DNA from: a virus
Virus record (IMG/VR): IMGVR_UViG_3300035698_002488
Location: 1-27,777 of that record
Strand: one strand, 5' to 3'
Length of the DNA stretch: 27,777 nt
Below the pieces are notes generated by a model. It had not been told where the DNA came from. It did no database searches and saw only the letters and a program-made list of their open reading frames with translations. Made by a program: the position numbers and the translations under genes. How positions within the stretch are numbered: the first letter of the stretch is position 1; every line of letters starts with the position of its first letter. Below are positions 15,596-24,185 of the stretch, piece by piece.

Positions 15596-15875
15596 CGTTG
15601 ATGAGTTCTTTCATGACTTCGCGTCCACGGTTACACTGTATCCTGACCAGAGCGGAGAGACTGATATACAAGCCATATTCGACGAGGCACAGGAAGTAAT
15701 TGACATGGATACTGGACAGGTGATAAACGCACGTCCTCGAATCGGCTGTAAGTCTACCGACATTGTTGGTGTTATCGAAGGTAACGAGGTCAAGATTGAT
15801 GCGCATACTTATAAGGTCAGACAGATACTCGACGATGGAACAGGTATTACTATGCTTGTATTGAGTGAGAACTAA
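15576..15875 (+). CDS. Head-tail joining protein, lambda gpFII-like
   Basis: 99 aa. The strand pattern matches lambda gpFII: TDIQAIFDEAQEV (like IRGVFDDPEN), then RPRIGCKSTDIVGVIEGNEV and KIDAHTYKVRQILDDGTGIT, ending in a hydrophobic strand MLVLSE. gpFII closes the head after packaging and provides the surface for tail attachment. The first 25 residues (SFWKDDVDEFFHDFAS) fit the helix that contacts the tail or gpW. The cargo block sits directly upstream. Lambda would have gpE and gpFI immediately before, so this is where the lambda-type order resumes. Confidence 0.75.
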   Translation: MSFWKDDVDEFFHDFASTVTLYPDQSGETDIQAIFDEAQEVIDMDTGQVINARPRIGCKSTDIVGVIEGNEVKIDAHTYKVRQILDDGTGITMLVLSEN

Positions 15876-15876
15876 C

Positions 15877-16329
15877 ATGGCAGATACTAAACGACAAATT
15901 ATAATGGACTCGCTGTTAACTACTCTTGGTAATATCACGATTGACAACGGGTATGTAACGAACGCCGGAAAGACTGTATTTGACTATAAAGAGACTCCTA
16001 TAGAAGTATCAGACATGCCTTGTCTAAACGTGCGTGATGTATCTGATGAGGTTGATCCTACAGAGCTTTATATGTGGGACAGGTCGCTTGAGGTCACTAT
16101 CACTGGTTACGCTCTTGGGCTTGTCAGAGATGCAAGGAAGATAGCCGGAGATGTGTATAAGGTATTATCGATTGATCCTAATTTCAACAAGTGCGTCTAT
16201 GATGTTAACGTAGTAGGCGACACGATGAGCGTAGAACACAACGAGAACATAATCGCAGAAGTTACAATCACAATCAACTTGCTTTATAGAACGGGCGCAT
16301 ACGACCCGTACACCACAATAAATGATTAG
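15877..16329 (+). CDS. Tail terminator / minor tail protein (gpU-like position)
   Basis: 150 aa from ATG 15877; I prefer this to GTG 15865, which lies inside the previous gene. Alternating strands and helices, such as LEVTITGYALG, DARKIAGDVYKVLS and NIIAEVTITINLLYRTG, resemble the fold of phage tail-terminator proteins (lambda gpU, HK97 gp10 and relatives), which cap the tail tube at its head end. Its place, after the FII-like joiner and before the tube gene, supports this. No separate gpZ-like gene is visible, so this protein may serve as both completion and terminator. The family call rests mainly on position. Confidence 0.6.
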   Translation: MADTKRQIIMDSLLTTLGNITIDNGYVTNAGKTVFDYKETPIEVSDMPCLNVRDVSDEVDPTELYMWDRSLEVTITGYALGLVRDARKIAGDVYKVLSIDPNFNKCVYDVNVVGDTMSVEHNENIIAEVTITINLLYRTGAYDPYTTIND

Positions 16330-16340
16330 GAGGTGTCATA

Positions 16341-17216
16341 ATGGCACTTAGCGACCCAAAAGGACAATTTGGAATCCATAGTCTGTGTATGTACAACAGA
16401 ACTACAGGTGTTCCGATGGCGTACCTTCGGGTGATCGGGGAATCGTCCGTCAACTTTGAAGCTGAATTTACAGACTTAGAGGGCGGGAGTCAGATGTATC
16501 CCTGGGACACTGAAGTCTCAAAAATAGGAAGTGAGATATCACTCACGGCAAGAGAGTATGACGCAGACCTCATGGATATACTTCTTGGCGGTGAGCTTAC
16601 CGAGAACGCAGCAGAGACAACCGGAGCAACCGAAGGACTGGCGAACGTTAAGGGAACTTCTGTATATGATTCTGATACGGGCCTTGACAGTGTTGATGTT
16701 ACTACCGGAGACTCCGGCGATCTTAAAGAAGGGAAGTATGTAATCAAGGCCACGGCGGCACAGGCGGCGACTGTATACTGTATGTCCGATGTTGACTTTA
16801 AGCATGGCACAGACGCGGTCTACACAGACAGTTCACTTGCAATTGGAACTATCGACCTGTCAGGCGGTGACGCCGTATTGGCTGACTTCGGGCTGACGTT
16901 TGATACTGGATCGGGTACGGTTGCGTTTGTAATTAACGATACGGCTGAGTTCTTTGTCCGCAAGCCTAACGATTCAAGCGTTGAGCTTCTATTCGGCCAG
17001 AGTGGCGCGGAGTTCTCAGAGGTCGGGATTATACTTGCAGGACAAAAACAGTCCGACGGTACAATCACATACCTTGAGCTTTACAAGTGCAAGGCTGCCG
17101 GTTTTCCTATGTCATTTCAGGAGAAGGCATGGGCAGAGTATCAAGTCACTATCAAGGCTCTCTATGATAGTGCAAAAGATGCAATAGGGAAGTGGAGACG
17201 AACAATAGCAGCGTAA
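16341..17216 (+). CDS. Major tail tube protein
   Basis: 291 aa subunit expected to stack in rings around the tape measure. It has the strongest ribosome site of the window (AGGAGGTG, 9 bases or so before ATG), as expected for an abundant protein. The N-terminal part contains GESSVNFEAEFTDLEGG and SEISLTAREYDADLMDIL, the usual tube-protein strand-helix pattern. The middle (residues about 90-200, TTGATEGLANVKGTSV to FVINDTAEFFVR) is Ser/Thr/Asp-rich and looks like an inserted surface domain. The C-terminal part (VELLFGQSGAEFSEVGIILA, FQEKAWAEYQVTIKALYD) returns to the core. The position before the G/GT frameshift pair is diagnostic in long-tailed phages. A 10-bp hairpin follows. Confidence 0.85.
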   Translation: MALSDPKGQFGIHSLCMYNRTTGVPMAYLRVIGESSVNFEAEFTDLEGGSQMYPWDTEVSKIGSEISLTAREYDADLMDILLGGELTENAAETTGATEGLANVKGTSVYDSDTGLDSVDVTTGDSGDLKEGKYVIKATAAQAATVYCMSDVDFKHGTDAVYTDSSLAIGTIDLSGGDAVLADFGLTFDTGSGTVAFVINDTAEFFVRKPNDSSVELLFGQSGAEFSEVGIILAGQKQSDGTITYLELYKCKAAGFPMSFQEKAWAEYQVTIKALYDSAKDAIGKWRRTIAA

Positions 17217-17225
17217 AAAATAGAG

Positions 17226-17248
17226 TCGGGGAGGTAACACCTCCCCGA
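17226..17248 (+). promoter_or_regulatory. Strong hairpin after the major tail gene
   Basis: TCGGGGAGGT (17226-17235) pairs perfectly with ACCTCCCCGA (17239-17248) across a three-base loop AAC. No T-tract follows, so it is a weak or non-intrinsic terminator. It may instead protect or process the 3' end of the tube message. Next comes CGGAGG, which serves the G chaperone gene. Confidence 0.75.
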
Positions 17249-17266
17249 TACTCACACGGAGGCCAC

Positions 17267-17596
17267 ATGACTTACATAAACATAGCAGGCAAGAAGCGTA
17301 AGGTTGTAGCGACAGTCGGAGCAGTACGGGCAATATTAAAGAAGTATGATACAACGAATATAGAGGATTGGGACTCGGACAAGTCTCTTGATTTTGCAGT
17401 CGATATTATGTGGAAGTTCCTGGCATCAAGGTGGTTCGGGCTTAAGTTGTATTTATGGCGCGGTCGGTTCGCGCGTAAACTTGACGTGGTCGAGATGAGG
17501 AATGCACAGGCAATACTCATGAATCTGCTTTATGGATTAGACGACGATGGAGAGGATAAGGAATCGGAAAACTCGGAGGAGAGTCAAGCGGTGTAA
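17267..17596 (+). CDS. Tail assembly chaperone G-like (unshifted product)
   Basis: 109 aa from ATG 17267, which has CGGAGG at ideal spacing. The longer in-frame extension upstream would run back through the hairpin into the tube gene and is rejected. The helical core (VGAVRAILKKYDTTNIEDWD, FAVDIMWKFLASRWFGLKLY, MRNAQAILMNLLYGLDD) ends in an acidic tail. Lambda gpG has the same role: it coats the tape measure during tail assembly and is absent from the virion. It is the major product; a minority of ribosomes slip near the end to make the longer protein. It shows little sequence likeness to lambda gpG; position and frameshift carry the call. Confidence 0.82.
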   Translation: MTYINIAGKKRKVVATVGAVRAILKKYDTTNIEDWDSDKSLDFAVDIMWKFLASRWFGLKLYLWRGRFARKLDVVEMRNAQAILMNLLYGLDDDGEDKESENSEESQAV

Positions 17597-17904
17597 GCCT
17601 AGAGGAATATTTCAACGGGATATTTTATGTCCTTATTCGTCACATGAGCATGAGCGTACAAGAGGCAAACGCAGTTGACATGATAGACGCGAAGATGCTG
17701 CTGAAGAAGTTTAACGATGAGCGAATAGGCGACGACATATGGCAAGTTCAGACGCAAGGTATTGATCCGATGAAGATTCCAAAGTTTGCGGCACACATAC
17801 GCAAGAATGAGAAGAAGAATAAGCCGGCGAGGATTCCAACAGAGGATGCAGAGATTTACCACAATGTTTTCGATACAGCACTTAAAGGTATAAAGCATGG
17901 GTAA
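17267..17904 (+). CDS. Tail assembly chaperone GT-like fusion via -1 frameshift
   Basis: Made by a -1 shift near 17566-17572. The first 102 residues are those of the G protein; reading then moves into the -1 frame, which is open without a stop to 17904, adding about 110 residues (total about 212, hand count). The T part starts at LGGESSGVSLEEYFNGIFYV and ends VFDTALKGIKHG. A conserved G then -1 GT pair before the tape measure is a hallmark of long-tailed phages. The GT form binds tape measure and tube protein. An internal ATG at 17644 could also start the T part alone but has no good ribosome site. The T part overlaps the tape measure start by 8 bases. Confidence 0.8.
17549..17572 (+). promoter_or_regulatory. 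Programmed -1 frameshift site with upstream Shine-Dalgarno-like stimulator
   Basis: Slippery run G GAA AAC at 17566-17572. In the zero frame the codons are GAA AAC; after slipping they read GGA AAA. The P-site step needs one G-U pair at the middle base, so it is non-standard. The -1 frame has a stop at 17557-17559 and the zero frame stops at 17594-17596, so slipping must fall between them. This is the only good heptamer there. GGAGAGG (17549-17555) lies 10 bases upstream of it, like the dnaX stimulator. Confidence 0.75.
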
Positions 17905-19822
17905 GACAGTAATACAAGTAATACTTGATATGTCTAACGCTGCCTACTTAAAGGCGGTAAAGGCTGCACAGCGAGCCAATGAGAGATTTGGGAAAAAGAG
18001 CAAGATGACCTTCAGTCAGATGAAGTCAAGGATGCTTGGTGTTGCCGCGGCTGTTGGTGGTATCGCTCTTGCCTTTAAGAAGTTGATGGACATTACTCAC
18101 AAGCAAATGAAGGCCGAAGTCCAACTCAATGCAGCACTGAAATCAACTCAACATGTAGCTGGACTTACATTCGACGAACTAAAGAATATGGCCATAGGTT
18201 TGCAACGCGTCACAGCGTTTGGCGATGAAGTCACGATGCAGGGACAAGCACTTCTTCTTACATTTACAAAGATAGGCCGAGACGTATTCCCACAAGCAAC
18301 AGAGACCATGTTGAATATGGCTACGGCTATGGGTACGGACTTGAGAACACAGGCAATAATGCTTGGCAAAGCTCTCAATGATCCCATACAGGGGCTGTCT
18401 GCATTACGTCGTGTCGGTGTTCAACTATCACAACAACAGGAAGAGCAAGTGCGTAGGTTCATGGCACTTGGGCAAATAGCAAAAGCACAGAAAGTAATAT
18501 TGGGAGAGCTTGAAACGCAGTTCGGTGGATTAGCGCGGGCCATGGGTGATACCGCGTGGGGTTCGATGCAGAGGCTTGGTAATGCCACAGGCGATTTAGT
18601 AGAGACATTCGGGAACGAACTACAGCCAATACTAAAAGAGATAGCCGATAGCGCGATAGAGAGCGCGCATGGAATGGATGAGATGGCGCGGAGTGCTGGA
18701 CGTGCAACGGCGGGATGGTTGGAGTTGTTTAATGCCGATGTTGCTAGCGCCATAGTTGATACGACTCTAAAGTTCGGTTCATTCGTATCGTTAATAGGTC
18801 CGGCGTATAAGCTATTTGAGAAGCTCGGCAATATATTTCATGACAACGCAGAGGAAACAAGGGCGGTAAATAGGGAGTGGCAAGCTGCACAGGCTTCAGG
18901 TGAGGGGATCGCCGGATCACTTTTTGATGTAGCTGCTAATGCTGAAGCTGGTATTGAGGTGCTAATAAGGTACAGGGCAGAGCTTGAAGCGATTGGTAAT
19001 TCCTACCGTAACTTATCAGAGGTCGGCACTACTTTCAATAATATGTTGATAGATACCTTGACGACTACAGGAACTCCACGTGGCGGAGGGCGTAGGCGTA
19101 GACCGCCGCCCCCTATAGTCAGAGGCGGTGGCGGTGGTGATAGGCCTGTAATTGATCCTAATGCCGCGTTCATGCAAGAGTACCAGGAGAAAAAAAAGAT
19201 ACTATTGGGATTCCATGAGTACAAGTTATCGCTAGAAGAGTTCTCAAGAATGAAGAGGCGTGAACAGGAAGGGCAAGACCGGCAGTCATATGAGCAACTA
19301 ATCAGATTTAAGATGGGCATGGACACACAGGCTTTTGAGGCTGCTAAGATGTTCGCCAATATGGGCGCGGCTCTCATGGCATCAAAGAACAAGAAGATAT
19401 TCCGAGTAGGTCAGGCACTCGCTATAGCAAACGCTACAATATCAGCGAGTGAGGCCGTCATGAAGGGCTTCTCATACGGGCCTTTTATCGGTGTACCATA
19501 CGCGGCTCTAGTTGGAACTGCCTTAGCGATGAACCTTGCCAGGATCACAAGTCAGAAACCGCCAGAGATGGCTACGGGAACATGGCAAGTGCCGAGAGAT
19601 ATGAACGCCAACATACACAAGGGCGAGCAAATTATACCGAAACCAATAGCGGACTCTATACGATCCGGTCAAGCCACTCTTGGCGGTGGCGGTGCAAGTC
19701 AACAGCCTATCATAGTTCAGGTAGATGGACAAACGCTGTTCGAGATAAACGAGAAGCGCAGAACCGACCAGGCCAATATGATGGGCGCAAGTAATTACTC
19801 ACAGAGGTCAATATATGCTTGA
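17897..19822 (+). CDS. Tape measure protein
   Basis: 641 aa. Sets tail length and is ejected with the DNA. The N-terminal helix carries IQVILDMSNAAYLKAVKAAQ, a segment seen at the start of many tape measures, followed by a hydrophobic stretch GVAAAVGGIALAFKKLM (about 48-64). Long helical parts with few prolines run to about 390 (LNAALKSTQHVAGLTFDELK, LNDPIQGLSALRRVGVQLSQ). A low-complexity Gly/Arg/Pro linker follows at about 395-417, then a helix and a second hydrophobic region at about 506-549 (ALAIANATISASEAVMKGFS onward). By the usual ruler of about 0.15 nm per residue the tail would be near 95 nm. No lytic domain is visible. It overlaps the GT frame by 8 bases. Confidence 0.92.
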   Translation: MGKTVIQVILDMSNAAYLKAVKAAQRANERFGKKSKMTFSQMKSRMLGVAAAVGGIALAFKKLMDITHKQMKAEVQLNAALKSTQHVAGLTFDELKNMAIGLQRVTAFGDEVTMQGQALLLTFTKIGRDVFPQATETMLNMATAMGTDLRTQAIMLGKALNDPIQGLSALRRVGVQLSQQQEEQVRRFMALGQIAKAQKVILGELETQFGGLARAMGDTAWGSMQRLGNATGDLVETFGNELQPILKEIADSAIESAHGMDEMARSAGRATAGWLELFNADVASAIVDTTLKFGSFVSLIGPAYKLFEKLGNIFHDNAEETRAVNREWQAAQASGEGIAGSLFDVAANAEAGIEVLIRYRAELEAIGNSYRNLSEVGTTFNNMLIDTLTTTGTPRGGGRRRRPPPPIVRGGGGGDRPVIDPNAAFMQEYQEKKKILLGFHEYKLSLEEFSRMKRREQEGQDRQSYEQLIRFKMGMDTQAFEAAKMFANMGAALMASKNKKIFRVGQALAIANATISASEAVMKGFSYGPFIGVPYAALVGTALAMNLARITSQKPPEMATGTWQVPRDMNANIHKGEQIIPKPIADSIRSGQATLGGGGASQQPIIVQVDGQTLFEINEKRRTDQANMMGASNYSQRSIYA

Positions 19823-22373
19823 ATACTCCAATGATCATACAATTAAATTTGAACATACTCCGGTAATAAATAAAATAGCGTTCGCTGTTAATTCAGTCGG
19901 ACCAGACGCCGGTACTTTAATAGCCGAGTTCGACTACACCGACACGGACGCTAATACTATTTACGTGTCAGATACTACCGGCGCAGACGTGAACGCGGGG
20001 ACAGAGGCTTTACCAAAGAAAACCATAGCAGCAGCTATAACAGCCACGACAAGCACGAAGACGAGAGTGATAGTATTGGATAGTGTGAACTATGCCGAAG
20101 ATATAAGCGGTAGCACATACACCAACTTTCAAGGACTGTATGCTGATGTCGGCGAGACTCCGAAGTTACAACACAGAGTGTTAGACTTTACGCCAGCCGA
20201 TGCAAACAGTATCTTCGTAGATAAAACCGGTAACGATACAACGGGGGACGGCAGTAGTGCAAGTCCGTTCTTGACGGTTAAACACGCAGGTAGTCAGACA
20301 GACGGCACACACCAAGCGGTGGTGATACAGGACAGTGGCACATATACTGAGGATGGATATGAATTTGATGGCAACTTTAAAGGAATATATGCAGCCGACG
20401 GATACGCTCCGACGTTGTCATTTGATATAAATTATGATTACTTTTCGACCAGCACACTATCGGCAGATTCATCGATTAGAACATTTATACCAGATATAGC
20501 CTGTTGTGCGGTTGGTGCGTATGCTATGACATTATTCCTTGACCAGGATGATAGTAATAAGCTGAAATATTACATATATAACGAGAGCCTAGTACAAGTA
20601 GCAGCAGCAAGGGAAATATCTGCAAGTACGTGTAGCCATATATCATGCTGCACTCTATCAAGTGGTGCTGTTTTTATAGCATACTTCAATGGGACAAATG
20701 GTACATACAAGGTAATCGAGGCAATTGGGAATACTGTAATAGTTGCGGAGACTACATTTAATTCAGGTGCAACTGCGGTTACATCATGTTGTGATATTGG
20801 GGATGATGTTTTTATATCATATTCTGCGGGGAGTACATCAGTTTTATATACTACATTAAGCAAAACATCATGGGGCGTAGTCAAGGCAGAGACTACACTG
20901 GATACTATATCTGATAATGTAACATCTAACACATGTACTATATTGCAGAATGGTAACGCATGGACTTATTATGCCGGAATTGCAACGAATGGATATTGGC
21001 TAGAATTAAATTTGTCTACGTGGGCGACTGTTGACTCTGGCAATGATAGCACTGAATATTATGCAGCGGACTGTTGTACTCTACCGGATGGAAGAATACT
21101 ATTTGTGTCAACAGCATTGGCCCAATTCTTCTGGGTGATAGCAGAAACTAATGATATTTATGGAACAACTCACTCAGTATCGTCTATAGCAGCTACAACC
21201 ACAGGTACGCCAGGCGCGGGAACGTGTGTTTTTGCATCTGGGAATATATATGGTGCATATACTCCGTATATAAGTGGGGTTCAAAATAATGGAAGACATA
21301 TAGCATGGAAGCCGTCGTTATATCACATAGCAAATACCGGCGGGGCAAAGATGAACGGGGTGCATATTACTTCATCATATAACTATTGGATTGAGTATTT
21401 ATTCCAAGGGGCTGGCGCAATTGATGTTAAGTGGTGCGGGTTACATGATTTAAAATCTGATACAACAAATGTAGAATGTGAGGCTATATCAACTACTGGG
21501 GACTTGGTTGTTCAATATACTGAAATATATGACAACGATGCAGGTATTGACGTTACTACCACTACAGCGGTTATATCAGACTCATCACTATATAGAAATA
21601 GTTCAGGATATGCTATCGACATAACCGGCGCGGCGTCATCTTCCGGTGATATAACGATTGAGCACTGCACAATATTCGATAACTATGGCGGTGTTTTACT
21701 CACTGGCAACAACGGAACGAACGAGATAATAAAGAATTGCATCTTCCATGACTCTGACAACTACGCGATAGACGCGGCTACCACTATCACTCTCACATAC
21801 TCCGTGTATACGGATGCACTTGACGGTGTGACGGTTGGCTCGTTTGTCGTTCAGGCTAATCCGCTATTTCTAAACGAGGGTTACACCGCACCGGCAAGCA
21901 CCGACCTGAATGTCAAGGTCGCTCTACTTGGCTATCCTGCTGACTCGCCTGCTAAAGACCTTGCAGACGACACAAGGAACGCGGGCGCACTGAACGTAAA
22001 GTACATAGGAACGTCCACAGACTGGACAGCAATAACAGTATCAAAGCCGAATCAGATAACAGCCGACAAGTCCTACTCAGGCGCGGCCAACACACAGAGG
22101 CGGGACGGTTCATACTCATCTTACAAAGACGGACAGAGTGAAATAGTTGTATTGACGTGGGGTGGTATAACTAACGCAGACTACACACTGATTGAGACTA
22201 TGTGGAAGTCTGACGAGATGGACGTTCGTATCTATCCCGATCCGGTAACGAGTCCAGACAGTTACTCGACATATACGTTATTGCGTGAGGGATTGAGTGA
22301 CGGGACTCCATACTGGCAACTATCGAGAACAGGACGTAGCAACGTGACAATGAAGTTTGCGCGGAGTGTATAG
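19815..22373 (+). CDS. Large tail protein: beta-helix with an inserted six-repeat propeller-like domain
   Basis: 852 aa, probably tail tip or spike. Two copies of the DUF1565-like entry motif lie in tandem: NTIYVSDTTGADVNAG (about 47-62) and NSIFVDKTGNDTTGDG (about 131-146). Beta-helix rungs resume from about 510 (HITSSYNYWIEYLF) to about 690. Between them (about 205-500) sit six repeats spaced about 48 residues, each starting with a CC or C pair (C230/231, 278/279, 325/326, 374, 420/421, 471) followed by LxxG and aromatic strands, as in a six-bladed propeller. The last 115 residues or so (ITADKSYSGAANTQRRDGSY and on) look like a structural tail-tip domain. The insert is more AT-rich by eye than its flanks. 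Position after the tape measure fits a distal-tail or receptor-binding protein. Confidence 0.75.
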   Translation: MLEYSNDHTIKFEHTPVINKIAFAVNSVGPDAGTLIAEFDYTDTDANTIYVSDTTGADVNAGTEALPKKTIAAAITATTSTKTRVIVLDSVNYAEDISGSTYTNFQGLYADVGETPKLQHRVLDFTPADANSIFVDKTGNDTTGDGSSASPFLTVKHAGSQTDGTHQAVVIQDSGTYTEDGYEFDGNFKGIYAADGYAPTLSFDINYDYFSTSTLSADSSIRTFIPDIACCAVGAYAMTLFLDQDDSNKLKYYIYNESLVQVAAAREISASTCSHISCCTLSSGAVFIAYFNGTNGTYKVIEAIGNTVIVAETTFNSGATAVTSCCDIGDDVFISYSAGSTSVLYTTLSKTSWGVVKAETTLDTISDNVTSNTCTILQNGNAWTYYAGIATNGYWLELNLSTWATVDSGNDSTEYYAADCCTLPDGRILFVSTALAQFFWVIAETNDIYGTTHSVSSIAATTTGTPGAGTCVFASGNIYGAYTPYISGVQNNGRHIAWKPSLYHIANTGGAKMNGVHITSSYNYWIEYLFQGAGAIDVKWCGLHDLKSDTTNVECEAISTTGDLVVQYTEIYDNDAGIDVTTTTAVISDSSLYRNSSGYAIDITGAASSSGDITIEHCTIFDNYGGVLLTGNNGTNEIIKNCIFHDSDNYAIDAATTITLTYSVYTDALDGVTVGSFVVQANPLFLNEGYTAPASTDLNVKVALLGYPADSPAKDLADDTRNAGALNVKYIGTSTDWTAITVSKPNQITADKSYSGAANTQRRDGSYSSYKDGQSEIVVLTWGGITNADYTLIETMWKSDEMDVRIYPDPVTSPDSYSTYTLLREGLSDGTPYWQLSRTGRSNVTMKFARSV

Positions 22374-24185
22374 ATGTCAATCGTACTGACAATAGACAGC
22401 AACACGATTGAGGACTCTGACATAAAGAACTATCCTACCTCAAAAAGCAGGGTGGTGTCAGGGCGTAACTTAATTGGTTCAGAGGCCAACATAGTACTAG
22501 ATAATACCGATGGTACTTATTCAGACACAAGTACGTCTTCGATATTCTACGCGTCAAACTGGTTGGATAAGGCTGTCACAATATACGACGATGTACAAGA
22601 AATATACACATGGACAGGCAGGATCAAGAACATCACGGTCAAGGACAGCAACCGGACTGTAGTAGTTAAGACAGTCAACTATATCAGAGAGCTGTCAGAC
22701 GTGACGTGTGTATACACAACGACCGGAGTGACACCATCAGCGGCGGTGTACTACATATTGAATACTGTTGTTGGAATATCAACGGCCTTCCTTAATCTTC
22801 CATCGTTCACTGACGCCGCGAACACACAGACCGGCGCAAGCGCAACACTCAATATAACCTTTGCATCTAAAGATAATAAGAAGTGCATGTCTGTTGTCAA
22901 CGAATTGCTACGGCTTTCACAGTGCCACATATACACGGTTGACAATATCATCTACATAGAACAGTGGGCAGAGTGGGACGGGCAACTCGGATACGTAGTT
23001 GACGGTGACAAATACTTGTCAGCTACTCTTGAGACTGAATACGAAGAGCAAGTATACAACGCCTATTCGATAGCCTATAACAACGCTGGAACGGCTGCAT
23101 ACGCCACAGGAACAGTGGGCGGGACTGATGGTGATAAGGTATTCGGAGTGCCTGACGAATCACCAGGAACAACATCGGCATCGTTTAGAATTATATACGC
23201 CAATTCAACGGGCGCGGCATGGGCCGGAGCACTCGCCAACACAAGATATGCCAATCCCGTCAAGCTGTTTAAGTGCCAACTTGATTATAACATGTCCTAT
23301 CTACTCCCGATGGATCAGATTGATTTATATTTCTCGGACTACATACGTGAGCCTGTACGAATAACAGACCTAACGAACGATCCAAACCGTAGAAAAATCA
23401 GCGTGTCAGGATATTTTCTCAATCTTCCGGTCAACGTACAGACCAGGGATATAGAACCGCCCGCGAAGGTTGATTTAGTCCAAGCACTACCAATGACGAA
23501 TGGCGTGTTTTTGAAGTGGTCGAAGAGCGTTGAGACCGATCATCTTGGTTACAGTATATACTTTACCGCGGGAGAGCCTGGGAACTGGCGTCAAGAGTTA
23601 TCGAACTATGGACAGTCGCCTGTCGAGATAAAGAATCCTTCAACAACACCAGACGGTTATGCATATGTCACAATCTATGGATTGAATCCTGGGACAAGAT
23701 ATTACTTCAAAGTCACATCGTTCGATACCTCATACAACGAGAGCGCAGATTCAGGCGAGTTATCTGCAATACCGTTCAGCGGTGCGGATAATCTTTACAT
23801 GCTTGCCGGTACTGTATACGGTGGGCTTACTCTTGATAATAATAACGCATTAGGCGGGACGATTATATCAGGGTACACAACGTATGGAGACGGTGTATAT
23901 GGTACGGTTACATACCAACCGTGTGCGTTCTATCAGTCGCCTACTCTAGCGAGTCCTACAACCTTCGGCGAGTGGTCGTTTAGAGGTACAGGCGATACTA
24001 ACGATATACAATACCAATACAGAACCAGCACAGACAACGTAACGTGGACAGCGTGGTCAACCGCTGCGGATGCAATAGGAACAACAAAAATTACACTTAC
24101 TAAAAAATATATAGAGTATCGATATATATTTAACTCCACAGGTTGGAATGACACCGATACAATCTACACAATAGGGTTAACATAA
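22374..24185 (+). CDS. Tail-tip protein with fibronectin type III domain
   Basis: 603 aa. The N-terminal half, SIVLTIDSNTIEDSDIKNYP, GRIKNITVKDSNRTVVVKTV and on to VVNELLRLSQCHIYTVDNII, has the beta-rich pattern of tail hub or baseplate-like proteins of long-tailed phages. An FN3 domain covers about 359-465 (PPAKVDLVQALPMTNGVFLK, then GLNPGTRYYFKVTSFDTSYN), a common surface module that binds sugar or spaces domains. The C-terminal 130 residues or so (TYQPCAFYQSPTLASP, TFGEWSFRGTGDTNDI) look like a carbohydrate-binding beta-sandwich. It follows the beta-helix protein with no gap (stop then ATG), so the two are likely made in step and sit together at the tip. Confidence 0.7.
   Translation: MSIVLTIDSNTIEDSDIKNYPTSKSRVVSGRNLIGSEANIVLDNTDGTYSDTSTSSIFYASNWLDKAVTIYDDVQEIYTWTGRIKNITVKDSNRTVVVKTVNYIRELSDVTCVYTTTGVTPSAAVYYILNTVVGISTAFLNLPSFTDAANTQTGASATLNITFASKDNKKCMSVVNELLRLSQCHIYTVDNIIYIEQWAEWDGQLGYVVDGDKYLSATLETEYEEQVYNAYSIAYNNAGTAAYATGTVGGTDGDKVFGVPDESPGTTSASFRIIYANSTGAAWAGALANTRYANPVKLFKCQLDYNMSYLLPMDQIDLYFSDYIREPVRITDLTNDPNRRKISVSGYFLNLPVNVQTRDIEPPAKVDLVQALPMTNGVFLKWSKSVETDHLGYSIYFTAGEPGNWRQELSNYGQSPVEIKNPSTTPDGYAYVTIYGLNPGTRYYFKVTSFDTSYNESADSGELSAIPFSGADNLYMLAGTVYGGLTLDNNNALGGTIISGYTTYGDGVYGTVTYQPCAFYQSPTLASPTTFGEWSFRGTGDTNDIQYQYRTSTDNVTWTAWSTAADAIGTTKITLTKKYIEYRYIFNSTGWNDTDTIYTIGLT

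Noticed and set aside
15861-15876. GTG start for the tail terminator gene
   Set aside because: It lies inside the end of the gpFII-like gene; the ATG at 15877 is the simpler start and gives a usual length.
17192-17266. Upstream extension of the G chaperone frame
   Set aside because: It would overlap the tube gene and read through the hairpin; ATG 17267 has a good ribosome site.
19078-19146. Gly/Arg/Pro low-complexity stretch of the tape measure as a frameshift or repeat element
   Set aside because: It remains in frame and reads as a flexible linker; the GGC/GGT runs are codon choice for glycine.
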